Shown: positions 38,384 to 48,092 of the stretch, one piece after another | How positions within the stretch are numbered: position 1 is the first letter of the stretch | Layout: each line of letters opens with the position of its first letter | Origin: Arthrobacter sp. OVS8 | GTDB taxonomy: Bacteria > Actinomycetota > Actinomycetes > Actinomycetales > Micrococcaceae | Reading direction: 5' to 3' | Length of the DNA stretch: 64,000 bases | NCBI GenBank assembly: GCA_028370155.1 | Contig: CP116670.1 | Location: 1,364,001-1,428,000, forward strand | The notes under the pieces: generated by a model | Told to the model about the DNA's origin: nothing | Databases searched by the model: none | Seen by the model: only the letters and a program-made list of their open reading frames with translations | Position numbers and translations under genes: made by a program

Positions 38384-39884
38384 GTGGAGTGGACCGCCTG
38401 GTTCGACGCGCCGGAGTACGAGTTCGCCCGGCAGGTGCTCCAGCGTGGCGTCGCCGCCGTGTTCCTGATCGCCTTCCTGTCCTCGCATAACCAATTCCCG
38501 GCCCTTCTCGGCGAGCGCGGGCTGTTGCCGGTTCCGGATTTCGTGGCCCGCTCCGGCCGCCTGCGCCGGCCCACCCTGTTCAGCTGGCGGTACTCGGACC
38601 GGCTGTTGCGCGCCGTCTGCCGGGCCGGAATGGCGATTGCCGCCACGCTTGTCCTGGGCCTGCCGCAGCTTGGCCCGCCGTGGGTTCCCATGCTGGCGTT
38701 CCTGGCGCTGTGGCTGCTGTACATGTCGATCGTCAATGTGGGGCAAACCTTCTATGGCTTCGGCTGGGAGATGCTGTTGCTGGAGGCCGGGTTCATTGTG
38801 GCCTTCCTCGGCTCCGACCAGACTCCCCGCCGCGGACCATCCTGATCCTGCTGGCCTGGCTGGTGTTCCGCCTCGAGTTTGGCGCGGGCATGATCAAGAT
38901 CCGCGGCGGCCGGGAGTGGCGTGACCTGACGGCCCTGTACTACCACCACGAGACCCAGCCGATGCCCGGGCCGCTCAGCCGGCAGGCGCATCTGCTGCCC
39001 AGGACGTGGCACCGGCTGGAGGTCCTCGGCAACCATTTCGCCCAGTTGGTGGTGCCGTTTTCCTCTTTGCCCCGCAGCCGCTGGCCAGCGTGGCCGCGGG
39101 GATCGTCATTCTCACGCAGCTCTGGCTGGTGGCGAGCGGGAACTTCGCCTGGCTTAACTGGATGGCGATCCTGCTCGCCTTCGCCGCGGTCAGCGACCCG
39201 GTGGCGCACGCCCTGGTCCCGGCCATCCCGCTGGACTGGCATGCTGCGGCCGGAGGGACCGAGGCGGGAGCCGCGGCCGGCGCTGCGGGCCCGGCGGCGG
39301 CGGGCAGCCAGGCGCCGGTCGCGTGGCTCGTGGTGGTCCTGGTGGCCACCGTGTTCCTCGTAGTGCTCAGCTACCGGCCGGTCGAGAACCTGTTCTCCCA
39401 CTACCAGCTGATGAACGCCAGTTTCAACCGCTGGCAGCTCGGGAACACCTATGGGGCTTTCGGCACGGTGACCAAGCAGCGGATCGAAATCGCGGTGGAA
39501 GGGACCCTCTCAGCGGAGCCCGACGACACCGCGGACTGGCGGGAATACGGCTTCCGCGGCAAGCCCGGTGACGTCCGCCGCATCCCGCGCCAGTGGGCGC
39601 CCTATCACCTGCGCCTCGACTGGCTGATGTGGTTCCTGCCGCTGCGCACCGTGCACGAGGAGTGGTTCTACGCCTTCCTGGCCAGGCTCCTGGAGGCCGA
39701 CCGCCCCACACTGCGCCTGTTGCGGCATGACCCGTTCGACGGCGCCCGGCCCCGCTGGGTGCGTGCCCGCAGCTACCTCTACCGCTTCGCCACCCGGGCG
39801 GAGCTCCGCGCCACGGGGCAGCGCTGGATCCGAATTCCGCTGCACGAGTCCATCCCGCCGCTGTCCCTGCCGCCGGAGGACTGA
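38384..39884 (+). CDS. Lipase-maturation-factor-like (LMF1/DUF1222) membrane protein
   Basis: About 500 residues with some eight hydrophobic segments. Family-like features are YMSIVNVGQTFYGFGWEMLL, FRLEFGAGMIKIRGGREWRD, ALYYHHETQPMPGPLS and the C-terminal YGAFGTVTKQRIEIAVEGTL, WAPYHLRLDWLMWFLPL. Two frame breaks (near 38825 and 39055) fit missing bases. Vertebrate LMF1 matures lipases in the ER; bacterial members have no proven role but carry the same HTTM-like fold. It stands alone between dxr and tctA. Confidence 0.78.
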
Positions 39885-39909
39885 GCCGCCGGAGCATTGA
39901 GGCCCGTTG

Positions 39910-39955
39910 GACACAGATGGCCGGAGCGGTGGTCACCGTTCCGGCCATCTGTGTC
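39910..39955. terminator. 20-bp inverted repeat between convergent genes
   Basis: Arms GACACAGATGGCCGGAGCGG and its complement (one G-T type mismatch) around a six-base loop stand midway between the lipase-factor stop and the tctA stop. The position fits a bidirectional terminator, though no long T-run follows. Confidence 0.6.
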
Positions 39956-39976
39956 GCATCAGCGGTGCACCTGTCC

Positions 39977-41509
39977 CTAGACGGACAACTCGTCTTTCAC
40001 CGGTACGGCCTCCAGCGAGGCCTGCCGGCGGCGAAGCCACCACGAGCCCACGAAGATCAGGGCCATGGAGACATACACGATCACCGCGAACGGCGAGGAG
40101 AACAGCGCCGCGGGATCGTTCTGCGACAGCTGGAGCGAGCGCCGCAGCTGCACCTCGAACATCGGCCCGAGGATCATCGCCACCACCATGGGCGCCACGG
40201 GATAGCCGTAGCGGCGCATGAAGTAGCCCAGGATGCCCACCACCAGCAGGATCCCGACGTCGGCCGCCGCGAAGTTCACCGAGAACGCGCCCAGTGCCGC
40301 GAAGACCAGGATGCCCGCGTACAGGTAGGGCCGCGGGATCTGCAGGATTTTCACCCACAGGCCCACAAGCGGCAGGTTCAGCACCAGCAGCATCAGGTTG
40401 CCGACGTACAGCGAGGCGATCAGGGTCCACACCAACGCGCCCTGGTTTTCGAAGAGCAGGGGCCCGGGCTGGATCTGGTAGCGCTGGAACGCCGTCAGCA
40501 TCATGGCCGCCGTCGCCGTCGTCGGGATGCCGAGCGTCAGCAGCGGGACCAGGACACCGGCGGCCGCGGCGTTGTTCGCCGCTTCCGGACCGGCCACACC
40601 CTCGATGGCACCCTTGCCGAACTGTGCCTTGTTCCGGCCCTTGGCCAGTTTCCGCTCGGCGGCGTAGGACAGGAACGTGGAGACGTCCGCGCCGCCGGCC
40701 GGCACCGTGCCGATCGGGAACCCGATGAAGGTGCCCCGGAGCCACGGCTTCCAGGACCGCTTCCAGTCCTCCTTGGACAGCCAGGCGTTCTTGCCCTTGC
40801 TGACCGGGATGACCTCGACCGGCCCGTGCCGCAGCTTCGAGGCCACGTACAGGGCCTCCCCGAGGGCGAAGAGCCCCACCGCCACCAGGACCATGTCGAT
40901 GCCGTCCACCAGGGTGGGGTTATCGAAGGTGAAGCGCTGCTGCGCGGTGCTGTCATCGATGCCGATCATCCCGATGAACAGCCCCAGGGCCAGCGACGCG
41001 AGGCCGCGCAGCACGGAGGCGCCCAGCAGCGCACCGACGGTGAGGAATGCCACCACCATAAGCGCCACATAGTCCACGGGTCCCAGGCCGACGGCCAGCT
41101 CCGCGACCACCGGCGCCAGGAAGGACAGCAGCACCGTCGCGATGGTGCCGGCAACGAACGAGCCGATCGCCGCCGTCGCCAGTGCCGCGGCGCCCCGGCC
41201 CGCCTTGGCCATCTTGTTGCCCTCGAGCGCGGTGACGATCGAGGACGACTCGCCCGGTGTGTTGAGCAGGATGGAGGTGGTGGAGCCGCCGTACATGCCG
41301 CCGTAGTAGATGCCGGCGAACACGATGAGGGCGGCCGCGGGATCCAGCGCGTAGGTGATGGGCATCAGCAGCGCGACGGTCATCGCCGGACCGATGCCGG
41401 GCAGCACGCCGACGGCGGTGCCGACGAAGACGCCGCCCAGGGCGTACAGCAGGTAGACCGGCTGCAGCGCCGTCGAGAAGCCCTCAAGGAGCATCATGAA
41501 GCTATCCAT
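39977..41509 (-). CDS. tctA: Tripartite tricarboxylate transporter, large membrane subunit
   Basis: A 510-residue, about 12-helix permease of the TctABC family, moving citrate or other carboxylates with a periplasmic-type binding protein. Signature segments: [56 protein letters not shown] and [21 protein letters not shown] 41509 overlaps the tctB stop. As sequenced it appears fused to tctB because of one missing base in the C-run 41522-41525; this fusion is not real. Confidence 0.93.
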   Translation of the reverse strand: MDSFMMLLEGFSTALQPVYLLYALGGVFVGTAVGVLPGIGPAMTVALLMPITYALDPAAALIVFAGIYYGGMYGGSTTSILLNTPGESSSIVTALEGNKMAKAGRGAAALATAAIGSFVAGTIATVLLSFLAPVVAELAVGLGPVDYVALMVVAFLTVGALLGASVLRGLASLALGLFIGMIGIDDSTAQQRFTFDNPTLVDGIDMVLVAVGLFALGEALYVASKLRHGPVEVIPVSKGKNAWLSKEDWKRSWKPWLRGTFIGFPIGTVPAGGADVSTFLSYAAERKLAKGRNKAQFGKGAIEGVAGPEAANNAAAAGVLVPLLTLGIPTTATAAMMLTAFQRYQIQPGPLLFENQGALVWTLIASLYVGNLMLLVLNLPLVGLWVKILQIPRPYLYAGILVFAALGAFSVNFAAADVGILLVVGILGYFMRRYGYPVAPMVVAMILGPMFEVQLRRSLQLSQNDPAALFSSPFAVIVYVSMALIFVGSWWLRRRQASLEAVPVKDELSV

Positions 41510-42021
41510 TGAAGAACGGCACCCCTCAAGCAGTGGGCCCGGCGGCAGGGATACGCCCAGCAGCCCGCCGAAGACGTACTGGAGGACGAGCGCCAGCACC
41601 ACGGAAATAATGACCGCCTTCCAGAGCGGCTTGGCCTCAAGCGACCAGGCCGCCCCGCTGAACAGCACGGCGGCGGCGACGGGCCAGCCCGCCGGTTCGA
41701 TCAGGAAGATGTGGAGCACCACGAAGCCCACGAGTTTCGCGAGGGCCACCCAGTCGGTTTTGGCGGTGACGTCAAGGTCTTCGCTTTCCTCGGCCTGGCC
41801 CACCTTGCCGCGGAACACCTGGGCGACGATTCCCGTGCCCACGAGCACCAGCATGCTGCACACGATGTACGGGAAGGCCCGCGGGCCGATGCCGGTCTCC
41901 GACGGCGGGATCGGGATGGATCCCGCCGTCAGGAGGCCCGCCACGCCCACGCTGACGAACACCAGGGCGAAGAGGATCTCCCCGTGGGCCGCCTGGCGGG
42001 GGTGCTGACTTGGACGGACAT
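41502..42021 (-). CDS. tctB: Tripartite tricarboxylate transporter, small membrane subunit
   Basis: About 173 residues with four helices. Starts [14 protein letters not shown], then (after one missing base near 41982) [17 protein letters not shown] and [20 protein letters not shown]. The C-terminus [20 protein letters not shown] ends [14 protein letters not shown] after adding one base in 41522-41525. The ATG at 42021 sits three bases after the tctC stop. Small TctB subunits are poorly conserved, so assignment rests on position plus the PxxxF(P/G) pattern. Confidence 0.88.
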
Positions 42022-42023
42022 TG

Positions 42024-43051
42024 TTACTTGACCAGGCCGATCTCGGTCAGCGTGGTCTTGACCTTGGCGATGTCCTCCGTGAGGAAGGTCTTGAACTCGT
42101 CGCCGGCGAGGAAGGCGTCGTCCCAGTTGTTCTTGGCCAGGGTGGCCTTCCAGGCTTCGGTGCCGTGCAGCTTGGTGACTACCTCGGTCAGCTTCGCCTT
42201 TTGCGCGTCATCGATGGACCCGGGTGCCACCACGCCGCGCCAGTTGGTCAGCACGACGTCGACTCCCTGGTCTTTCAGGGGCTTGACGCCCGGCAGGGCC
42301 GGCGCCTCGGACGTGCCGGAAACAGCGAGGGCCCGCACCTTGCCGGCCTTGACCTGCTCGGCGTACTCCCCACGCCGGAGATGCCGGCCTGCACCTTGTT
42401 GCCGAGCAGCGCGGCGATCGATTCGCCGCCGCCCGAGTAGCCGATGTAGTTCAGTTTGTCGGATTCAACGCCCTGGGACTTGAGGATCTGGCCGGCCAGG
42501 ATGTGGTCCGCTCCGCCGGCTGAGCCGCCGGTGATCGACACGCCCTTACCGTTGGCCTTGATGTCATCCACGAGGTCCTTGACGGACTGGTACTTGGACG
42601 ACGCCGGGACCACCAGGACCAGCGGCTCCTCGGTCAGGCGCGCGATGGGCGTGGTGTCCTCCAGCCGGGTCTGGGCGGCGTTGGTTTCCACGGCGCCCAC
42701 CATCACGTAGCCCATCACCATGAGGGTGTTGGCGTCCTTCTCGGTGGCCAGCTTGGCGAGGCCGTTCGTCCCGCCACCGCCGCCGATATTGCTGACCTGG
42801 GCGGAGGTGACCAGTTTGTTGGACTGCAGGTCCTGCTGCATGGCACGGCCGGTCTGGTCCCAGCCGCCGCCCGGGTTGGCCGGAACGATGATGCTCAGCT
42901 TCTTGATCTGGTCCGCGGCAGCGTCCTGGCCGGACGCGCCGCTTGCGCCGCCTGCACAGGCTGACAGGGCGAGGACGACGCCGGCCGCCCCGGCCACGAG
43001 GGCGGCCCGGCGGGTGAGGTTGGGCCGGGTGAAATTGGAGTGGGAGGTCAT
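42024..43051 (-). CDS. tctC: Tripartite tricarboxylate transporter substrate-binding lipoprotein
   Basis: About 342 residues. A twin-arginine-like start ([20 protein letters not shown]) leads to a lipobox LSAC, so it is exported and anchored outside the membrane. The Bug/TctC fold follows: [55 protein letters not shown]. One missing base near 42372 breaks the frame at GISGVG-EYAEQV. The ATG at 43051 follows GGAGAAACC. First gene of tctCBA; divergent from the sensor kinase. Confidence 0.92.
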
Positions 43052-43069
43052 GGTTTCTCCTAGTAGAAA

Positions 43070-43085
43070 TGTGATGCACGTCATC
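43070..43085. promoter_or_regulatory. Partial Crp/GlxR-like site in the tctC-dpiB gap
   Basis: TGTGATGCACGTCATC matches eight of the ten defined positions of TGTGA-N6-TCACA. It is 18 bases upstream of the tctC ATG. Confidence 0.4.
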
Positions 43086-43218
43086 GGAATCACTTCCCAG
43101 AGACTAGGAGCGGCCCGGGGCCGGGGCCAGAATTTGGCCATAGAGGTAGTAGTGGTCATATTGGTCACGGCCTGGAGCCCTGGTTTTGGGCCGAGAGGCG
43201 GCGGCCGGATGGGAAACT

Positions 43219-43234
43219 TGTGACATGGTTCACA
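43219..43234. promoter_or_regulatory. Perfect Crp/GlxR-type palindrome over the sensor-kinase start
   Basis: TGTGACATGGTTCACA is a perfect TGTGA-N6-TCACA site. Its spacer contains the ATG (43225) of the sensor kinase gene. A protein bound here would block rather than activate the kinase transcript, or the site serves tctC from about 170 bases away. Confidence 0.6.
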
Positions 43235-44804
43235 GGATTCCCTTACGCTTCCAGCTGGTGGCGCTGCAGCTCGGCATTGTGCTGGCCGTCCTGACGGCAG
43301 TGGGGGCCGTGACCATCCGGATGCAGGAACAGCAACTCCGGGACGCGTATCAGGGCCGCCTGATCGGGGTGGCGGAAAGTGTGGCCCGGCTGCCCTCCGT
43401 GGTGGATGCCCTCGGCACGGCTCAGCCGGCGCAGACCATCCAGCCCATCGCCGAAGTCATCCGGCAGGCCTCGAATGTCACCTATGTGGTGGTGACGGAC
43501 CGCGACGGCGTCCGCCAGTCCCACCCGAACCCGGCGGAAATCGGCCGGCCCGTGTCCACCGATCCGTCGGTGCCGCTCTCCGGCGAGATCTACGTCGGCA
43601 CCCAGACAGGGACGCTGGGTGAGTCGTGGCGGGTCAAGGTTCCCATCTTTGCCCCCGACGGGACCGTGATCGGTTCGGCCTCAGTCGGCGTGCTGGAGCG
43701 TACCCTGGCCGAGGACCTCTACGAGGATCTGCCGCAGCTGTTCGGCTGGCTCCTCGGGGCGGCGCTCCTCGGGTCGCTGGGGGCGATGTACATTTCCAAA
43801 CTCGTCTGGCGGCGGATCTACAAGCTGGAGCCGGAGGACATCGCGGCCCTGCTGGAGACCCGCGACGCGATGCTCCACGGCCTGGGCGAGGGCTCGTCGC
43901 CGTCGACGCCGACGGGAAGGTGGCGCTCGTCAACGACGAAGCCCGCCGGCTGCTGGGCGTCGGCGAGGAATTCACCGGACAGCCGGCCAGCGGATGCCTG
44001 GAACCCGGGATCCTTGCGCTGCTCGCCGCCGGATCGGCCACCGAAGAACTGGTGCTCTCCGGCGAACGGATCCTGCTGGGCAAGGTAAACGACGCCACGG
44101 TGGACGGCCGGGAAGTGGGTAAAGTCCTTATTCTCCGCGACCGGACCGAACTCCACACGGTCCTCCGCGACCGCGACGGCGCCCTGGACGTGACCCAGGC
44201 GCTGCGGGCCCAGGCCCACGAATTCGCCAACAAACTGCATGTGATCTCTGGTCTCCTGGAGCTCGGCGAGCAGGCCAAGGCCGTGGAATACCTGGGCCGC
44301 AGCCACAGCGACGCCGCCTTCGTCAACCGCCCGCTGGCCGCAGGAGTCACCGACCATGACGTCCGTGCGCTGCTGATAGCCAAGTCCACGGTCTGCGCCG
44401 AGCGAGGCGTGGAAATTCTGGTGAGCCCGGATTCGGTGTGCACCCCGGACGGGACCGGCGACGTCATCACGGTCCTGGGGAACCTGATCGACAACGCGGT
44501 GGACGCCGCGGGCTACGACAGCACCGTTGCGGTCCGGCTTGAGGAAGCTGCCGACGGCGAACGCACCATCACGGTCGAGGACGACGGGCCCGGTGTCCCC
44601 GAGCCGGAGCGGGCCGCCGTCTTCGAGGCCGGCGTCACCACCAAGCAGGCCGAGGGCATCAACAGCCGGGGCTTCGGCCTGGCCCTGGTCCAGCGGGTGG
44701 CCCGGCGCCGGGGCGGCGCGGCGTCTGTGTCGCCGTCCGCGCTGGGCGGAGCCTGTTTTACGGTGGTACTCCGGACAAAAGAGGCGGAACTGCAAAGACT
44801 ATGA
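43225..44804 (+). CDS. CitA/DpiB/DcuS-type sensor histidine kinase
   Basis: About 527 residues. TM1 (FQLVALQLGIVLAVLTAVGA) and TM2 (LFGWLLGAALLGSLGAMYIS) flank an extracytoplasmic PAS-like (sCache) domain with VTYVVVTDRDGVRQSHPNP. A cytosolic PAS (VAVDADGKVALVNDEARRLL) follows one frame break near 43895. The phospho-acceptor motif is HEFANKLHVISGLLEL, and the ATPase domain has NLIDNAVDAAG and GPGVPE. Members sense citrate, malate or fumarate. Divergence from tctCBA suggests it controls that transporter. Confidence 0.9.
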
Positions 44805-45535
44805 GCTCCATTCGCACCCTCATCATTGACGATGACGTGGCAGTCGCCGGGATCCACCACGGGTTTCTGCTGGCCCGCGGCGGCTTCGACGTCGTCAGCC
44901 TGGCCCACACCGGGCAACAAGGCCTTGACCTGGCGGCGGAGCTGCGGCCGGAACTGGTCCTGCTGGACATCCACCTTCCGGACATGTCCGGCCTGGACGT
45001 GCTGCAGCAGCTCCGCGGCCGCCAGCAGCCACTGGACGTCCTGGTCATCACGGCGTCGAGGGAGCTGGACACGGTCCGCGGCGCCATGGCCGGCGGCGTA
45101 CTGCATTATCTGGTCAAGCCCTTCACGTCCCAGGCCCTGAACGAGCAGCTCGACGAGTACCTGCTTCTTCGCCGGGAACTTGCCGCGGGCGGGGCTGCCG
45201 GGCCATTGGACCAGGACAGCATCGACCGTCTCGTTGCGCCGACCCGCCGGGCCTCCGCAGCGGACCCGGTTGCCGGGCCGGCGGCCGTCCCGGTGGAAGC
45301 CCCGGCGGTGAGGTTGCCGAAGGGCCTGTCACGGCCGACGCTGGACGCCGTCATCGAGGCGCTCAAGTCAAGCCCGGAGGACGTCTCGGCTGCCGGGATG
45401 GCCCTTCAACTCGGCCTGTCGCGCGTCAGCGCACGCCGCTACCTCGAGTACCTGGTCATCCACGGCTTCGCAAGGCTCACGCCCCGCTACGGCGCTGCCG
45501 GGCGGCCCGAGAACCGGTACCTATGGAAACGCTGA
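44801..45535 (+). CDS. CitB/DpiA-type response regulator
   Basis: 244 residues: a receiver domain with LIIDDDVAVAGIH, phospho-Asp in ELVLLDIHLPDMSG and the switch Lys in YLVKPF, then a linker rich in Ala/Pro and a C-terminal helical DNA-binding part (VSAAGMALQLGLSRVSARRY). The ATG overlaps the kinase stop (ATGA). It is the partner of the preceding kinase and the likely activator of tctCBA. The frame is intact. Confidence 0.92.
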   Translation: MSSIRTLIIDDDVAVAGIHHGFLLARGGFDVVSLAHTGQQGLDLAAELRPELVLLDIHLPDMSGLDVLQQLRGRQQPLDVLVITASRELDTVRGAMAGGVLHYLVKPFTSQALNEQLDEYLLLRRELAAGGAAGPLDQDSIDRLVAPTRRASAADPVAGPAAVPVEAPAVRLPKGLSRPTLDAVIEALKSSPEDVSAAGMALQLGLSRVSARRYLEYLVIHGFARLTPRYGAAGRPENRYLWKR

Positions 45536-45602
45536 GCATGTCCGGCGTACACGAGCGGCACGGAGCATGTCCATCGTTCGCGAGCGGCACCGAGCATGTC
45601 CG
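45534..45602. repeat. 29-bp tandem repeat, about 2.3 units
   Basis: Units starting at 45534, 45563 and 45592 share GAGCATGTCC and GAGCGGCAC with a 29-base period. The first unit includes the response-regulator stop codon, so the repeat abuts the gene. No spacer sequences separate the units. Confidence 0.7.
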
Positions 45603-45667
45603 TTGGCCGTGGCGGGACACAACGCAGAGTTGGCCCGTGGGTGCACCCATTCGACGGAAACGGCCAC

Positions 45668-45854
45668 CACCGTGCACCCATCTGACGCAAATGGCCGCTA
45701 AAGGACCCGCCATAGCGGCCATTCGTGGAGAATCGACGAGGTCCACACCGTAAGACGCCTCCTGCCGAAGCCACCGTGCACCCATCTGACACAAATGGCC
45801 GCTAAAGGACCCGCCATAGCGGCCATTCGCGGTGAATCGACGAGGTCCACACCG
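45668..45854. repeat. Two 83-bp direct repeats with internal hairpin
   Basis: Copies at 45668-45750 and 45772-45854 are nearly identical (about three differences). Each holds the palindrome AATGGCCGCTA...TAGCGGCCATT. A shorter diverged start (GTGCACCCAT) recurs at 45641. Together with the preceding tandem repeat they fill the 409-base gap between convergent genes; no coding sequence is evident there. Confidence 0.85.
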
Positions 45855-45944
45855 CGGAGCCGGCGCGCAGCTCCAACACCGCGGAGCCCGCGCGGCTCCA
45901 GCCACACGCCCGGCCAGCACACCGAAGGCGGGAAACTCCCGGAG

Positions 45945-46778
45945 CTAATGCCCGGCGCGGCGGAGGGTGGATTCGGCGTGCTTGAGGATGGGCCCGTCGA
46001 TCATCTTGCCGTTGAACTGGAACACACCCGAGCCTGCCGCGGCGGCGGCGGCCAGCAGTTCCGTGGCCGCTGCGACGTCGGCTTCGGACGGCGCATAGGC
46101 CCCGCGGACCACGGCCACCTGGTTCGGGTGGATGCAGGCCTTGGAACCGAACCCTGAGGCGACGGCGTCGCGGGCTTCGACTGCGAGGCCGGCAAGATCC
46201 GGGATGTTGACGTAGACCGAATCAACGGCTTCCTTGCCGAACGCGCGCGCGGCCAGCAGCACGGTGGAGCGGGCGTGCAGCGCGACCGCACGGTAGGCGC
46301 CGTCGTCCGTCCTGCTGGACGTGCCGCCGAGCGAGGCGAGCAGATCCTCGGCGCCCCACATCAGCCCCACCACATTGGGTTCGGCCGCGATGGCGGCGGC
46401 GTTCACCACGCCCAGCGCCGTCTCGCAGAGCGCGATGACGCTGTAGCCCTCAAGCTCCTTGAGCTGGGCGGGGCTTTCGGCCTTTGCCAGCATGATGTGC
46501 CGGTAGGGGGTGTGTTTGAGGCAGTGCAGGTCCTTCTCGAACTCCTCCGTGCCGGCGGGGTTGATCCGGACGATCGTGCGGCTCGGGTCCAGTTCGGGGA
46601 CGTCCCCGGTGGCGCCGAGCTGGGCGAGGATCGCGCCGCGGGCCCGCTGCTTGTCCGCCGGCGCGACGGCGTCCTCAAGGTCCACGATCACGGCGTCGGC
46701 GCGCTCGGCGGCCTTCTGGTACCGTTCGGGGCGGTCGGCGGGGCAGAACAGCAGGGCGGGGCCCATCAGGAAACTCAT
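45945..46778 (-). CDS. CitE-like beta-hydroxyacyl-CoA lyase
   Basis: A 277-residue HpcH/CitE-family aldolase. Metal and substrate residues: VIVDLEDAVAP, the arginine in TIVRINPAGTEEF, ALCETALGVVNA and WGAEDLLASLGG. Its place after carboxylase, dehydrogenase and MaoC genes matches M. tuberculosis Rv2498c, which is reported to cleave HMG-CoA and citramalyl-CoA. Likely here: 3-hydroxy-3-methylglutaryl-CoA to acetoacetate plus acetyl-CoA in leucine breakdown. Last gene of the operon; intact. Confidence 0.88.
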   Translation of the reverse strand: MSFLMGPALLFCPADRPERYQKAAERADAVIVDLEDAVAPADKQRARGAILAQLGATGDVPELDPSRTIVRINPAGTEEFEKDLHCLKHTPYRHIMLAKAESPAQLKELEGYSVIALCETALGVVNAAAIAAEPNVVGLMWGAEDLLASLGGTSSRTDDGAYRAVALHARSTVLLAARAFGKEAVDSVYVNIPDLAGLAVEARDAVASGFGSKACIHPNQVAVVRGAYAPSEADVAAATELLAAAAAAGSGVFQFNGKMIDGPILKHAESTLRRAGH

Positions 46779-46782
46779 GGCT

Positions 46783-47331
46783 CTATTCTGCCCTTTTGTG
46801 CGCGTTGCGGGCCTCGGAATGCGCGTCCCGTGTCCACATCAGGCAGCTGCGGGTGGCGAGGGCCACCACCTTGCCGTGCTGGTTCCGGCCGGTGTGCTTC
46901 ATGGTCACGATCCCCTGGCCGGGCCGGGAGGAGGACAGCCGCTTTCCGGTCACCACGGTCTCCGTGTACAGGGTGTCGCCGTGGTACATCGGGTGCGGGA
47001 AGGACACGTCTGTGAGCCCCAGCTGCGCGATGATGGTGCCCTGGGTCAGCTGCGGGACGGACTGTCCCACCACCGTGGCCAGGGTGAACATGGAGTTCAT
47101 CAGGCGCTGGCCGAAGGGCTGCTCCGCGCTCCACGCGGCGTCAAGGTGCAGCGCCTGCGTGTTCATGGTCATGGTGGTGAAGAGGACGTTGTCCGCCTCC
47201 GTGACCGTCCGGCCCGGCCGGTGCGCGTAGACCACGTCCTCCTCGAGCTCGTCGAAGTAGAGTCCGCGCTGTTCAATGACGCGGGGTTCGATGACGCGGG
47301 GTTCAGCCGCGTGCTGGGAATCAGTTGTCAT
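46783..47331 (-). CDS. MaoC-like enoyl-CoA hydratase
   Basis: A 182-residue hot-dog fold hydratase. [20 protein letters not shown] contains the Asp of the hydratase site, followed by [20 protein letters not shown] and [15 protein letters not shown]. It is the counterpart of Rv2499c and the likely 3-methylglutaconyl-CoA (and possibly itaconyl-CoA) hydratase. The N-terminus repeats [12 protein letters not shown], a small in-frame duplication. The start overlaps scoB by four bases. Confidence 0.85.
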   Translation of the reverse strand: MTTDSQHAAEPRVIEPRVIEQRGLYFDELEEDVVYAHRPGRTVTEADNVLFTTMTMNTQALHLDAAWSAEQPFGQRLMNSMFTLATVVGQSVPQLTQGTIIAQLGLTDVSFPHPMYHGDTLYTETVVTGKRLSSSRPGQGIVTMKHTGRNQHGKVVALATRSCLMWTRDAHSEARNAHKRAE

Positions 47332-48089
47332 ACCGTCAATTCCTGGTCTTCCTCGAAGAGTTCGGCCCCGGTGGCCGCAGCCACGTCCTCGGCCGTCACG
47401 TTGGGGGCGAGTTCGCGCAGCACCAGCCGGGATTGTCCGCCTTCGGTCACGACGTCGATCACCGCGAGGTCCGTGATGATCCGGTCCACGCAGGCTTTGC
47501 CGGTCAGGGGCAGCGTGCACTGTTCCACGATCTTTGGCCGGCCGTTCCGGTCCACGTGCTCCATCATCACGATCACCTTCTTGGCGCCGAACACCAGGTC
47601 CATGGCGCCGCCCATGCCTTTGACCATCTTGCCGGGGATCATCCAGTTGGCCAGGTCGCCGTTCCGGGCCACTTCCATCGCCCCGAGCACCGCGACATCC
47701 ACATGCCCGCCGCGGATCATCCCGAAGGAGGCGGCGGAATCGAAGAACGCGGCCCCCTTGTTGACCGTGACAGTTTCCTTGCCGGCATTGATCAGGTCCG
47801 GATCCACCGCGTCTTCCGCCGGATACGGCCCGACGCCGAGAATCCCGTTCTCGGAGTGCAGTACCACTTCGACGCCGGCGGGGATGTAGTTGGGAATCAG
47901 CGTGGGCATGCCGATGCCCAGGTTGACGTACTGCCCGTTGTGCAGCTCCCGCGCCACCCGCGCGGCCAGTTCGTTCCGCGTCCAGCCCTTGCTCTCCACA
48001 CCGGCGGGGTGCTCGACGGCGGCGGGCCGGTATTCGTGGCGGATCGCCTCGGGACGGGGCGGCGCGCCGGGCAGGCTGTTGGATTCCAT
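47328..48089 (-). CDS. scoB: 3-oxoacid CoA-transferase subunit B
   Basis: A 253-residue beta subunit. The catalytic glutamate is in [16 protein letters not shown], with [17 protein letters not shown] before it and [17 protein letters not shown] after. With subunit A it moves CoA between succinyl-CoA and acetoacetate (or a dicarboxylate such as itaconate, by analogy with the M. tuberculosis locus). The frame is intact. Confidence 0.92.
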   Translation of the reverse strand: MESNSLPGAPPRPEAIRHEYRPAAVEHPAGVESKGWTRNELAARVARELHNGQYVNLGIGMPTLIPNYIPAGVEVVLHSENGILGVGPYPAEDAVDPDLINAGKETVTVNKGAAFFDSAASFGMIRGGHVDVAVLGAMEVARNGDLANWMIPGKMVKGMGGAMDLVFGAKKVIVMMEHVDRNGRPKIVEQCTLPLTGKACVDRIITDLAVIDVVTEGGQSRLVLRELAPNVTAEDVAAATGAELFEEDQELTV

Positions 48090-48092
48090 GGC

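Noticed and set aside
39917-41512. A long plus-strand frame opposite tctA
   Set aside because: Composition rich in Arg/His/Gln/Gly and no recognisable motif; a shadow of tctA.
45534-45602. 29-base periodic repeat considered as a CRISPR array
   Set aside because: The units are directly adjacent with no unique spacers, and no cas genes lie in the window.
47275-47310. GGGTTCGA-like sequence resembling a tRNA T-arm
   Set aside because: It is part of the duplicated coding stretch at the MaoC N-terminus; no acceptor or anticodon arms can be built around it.
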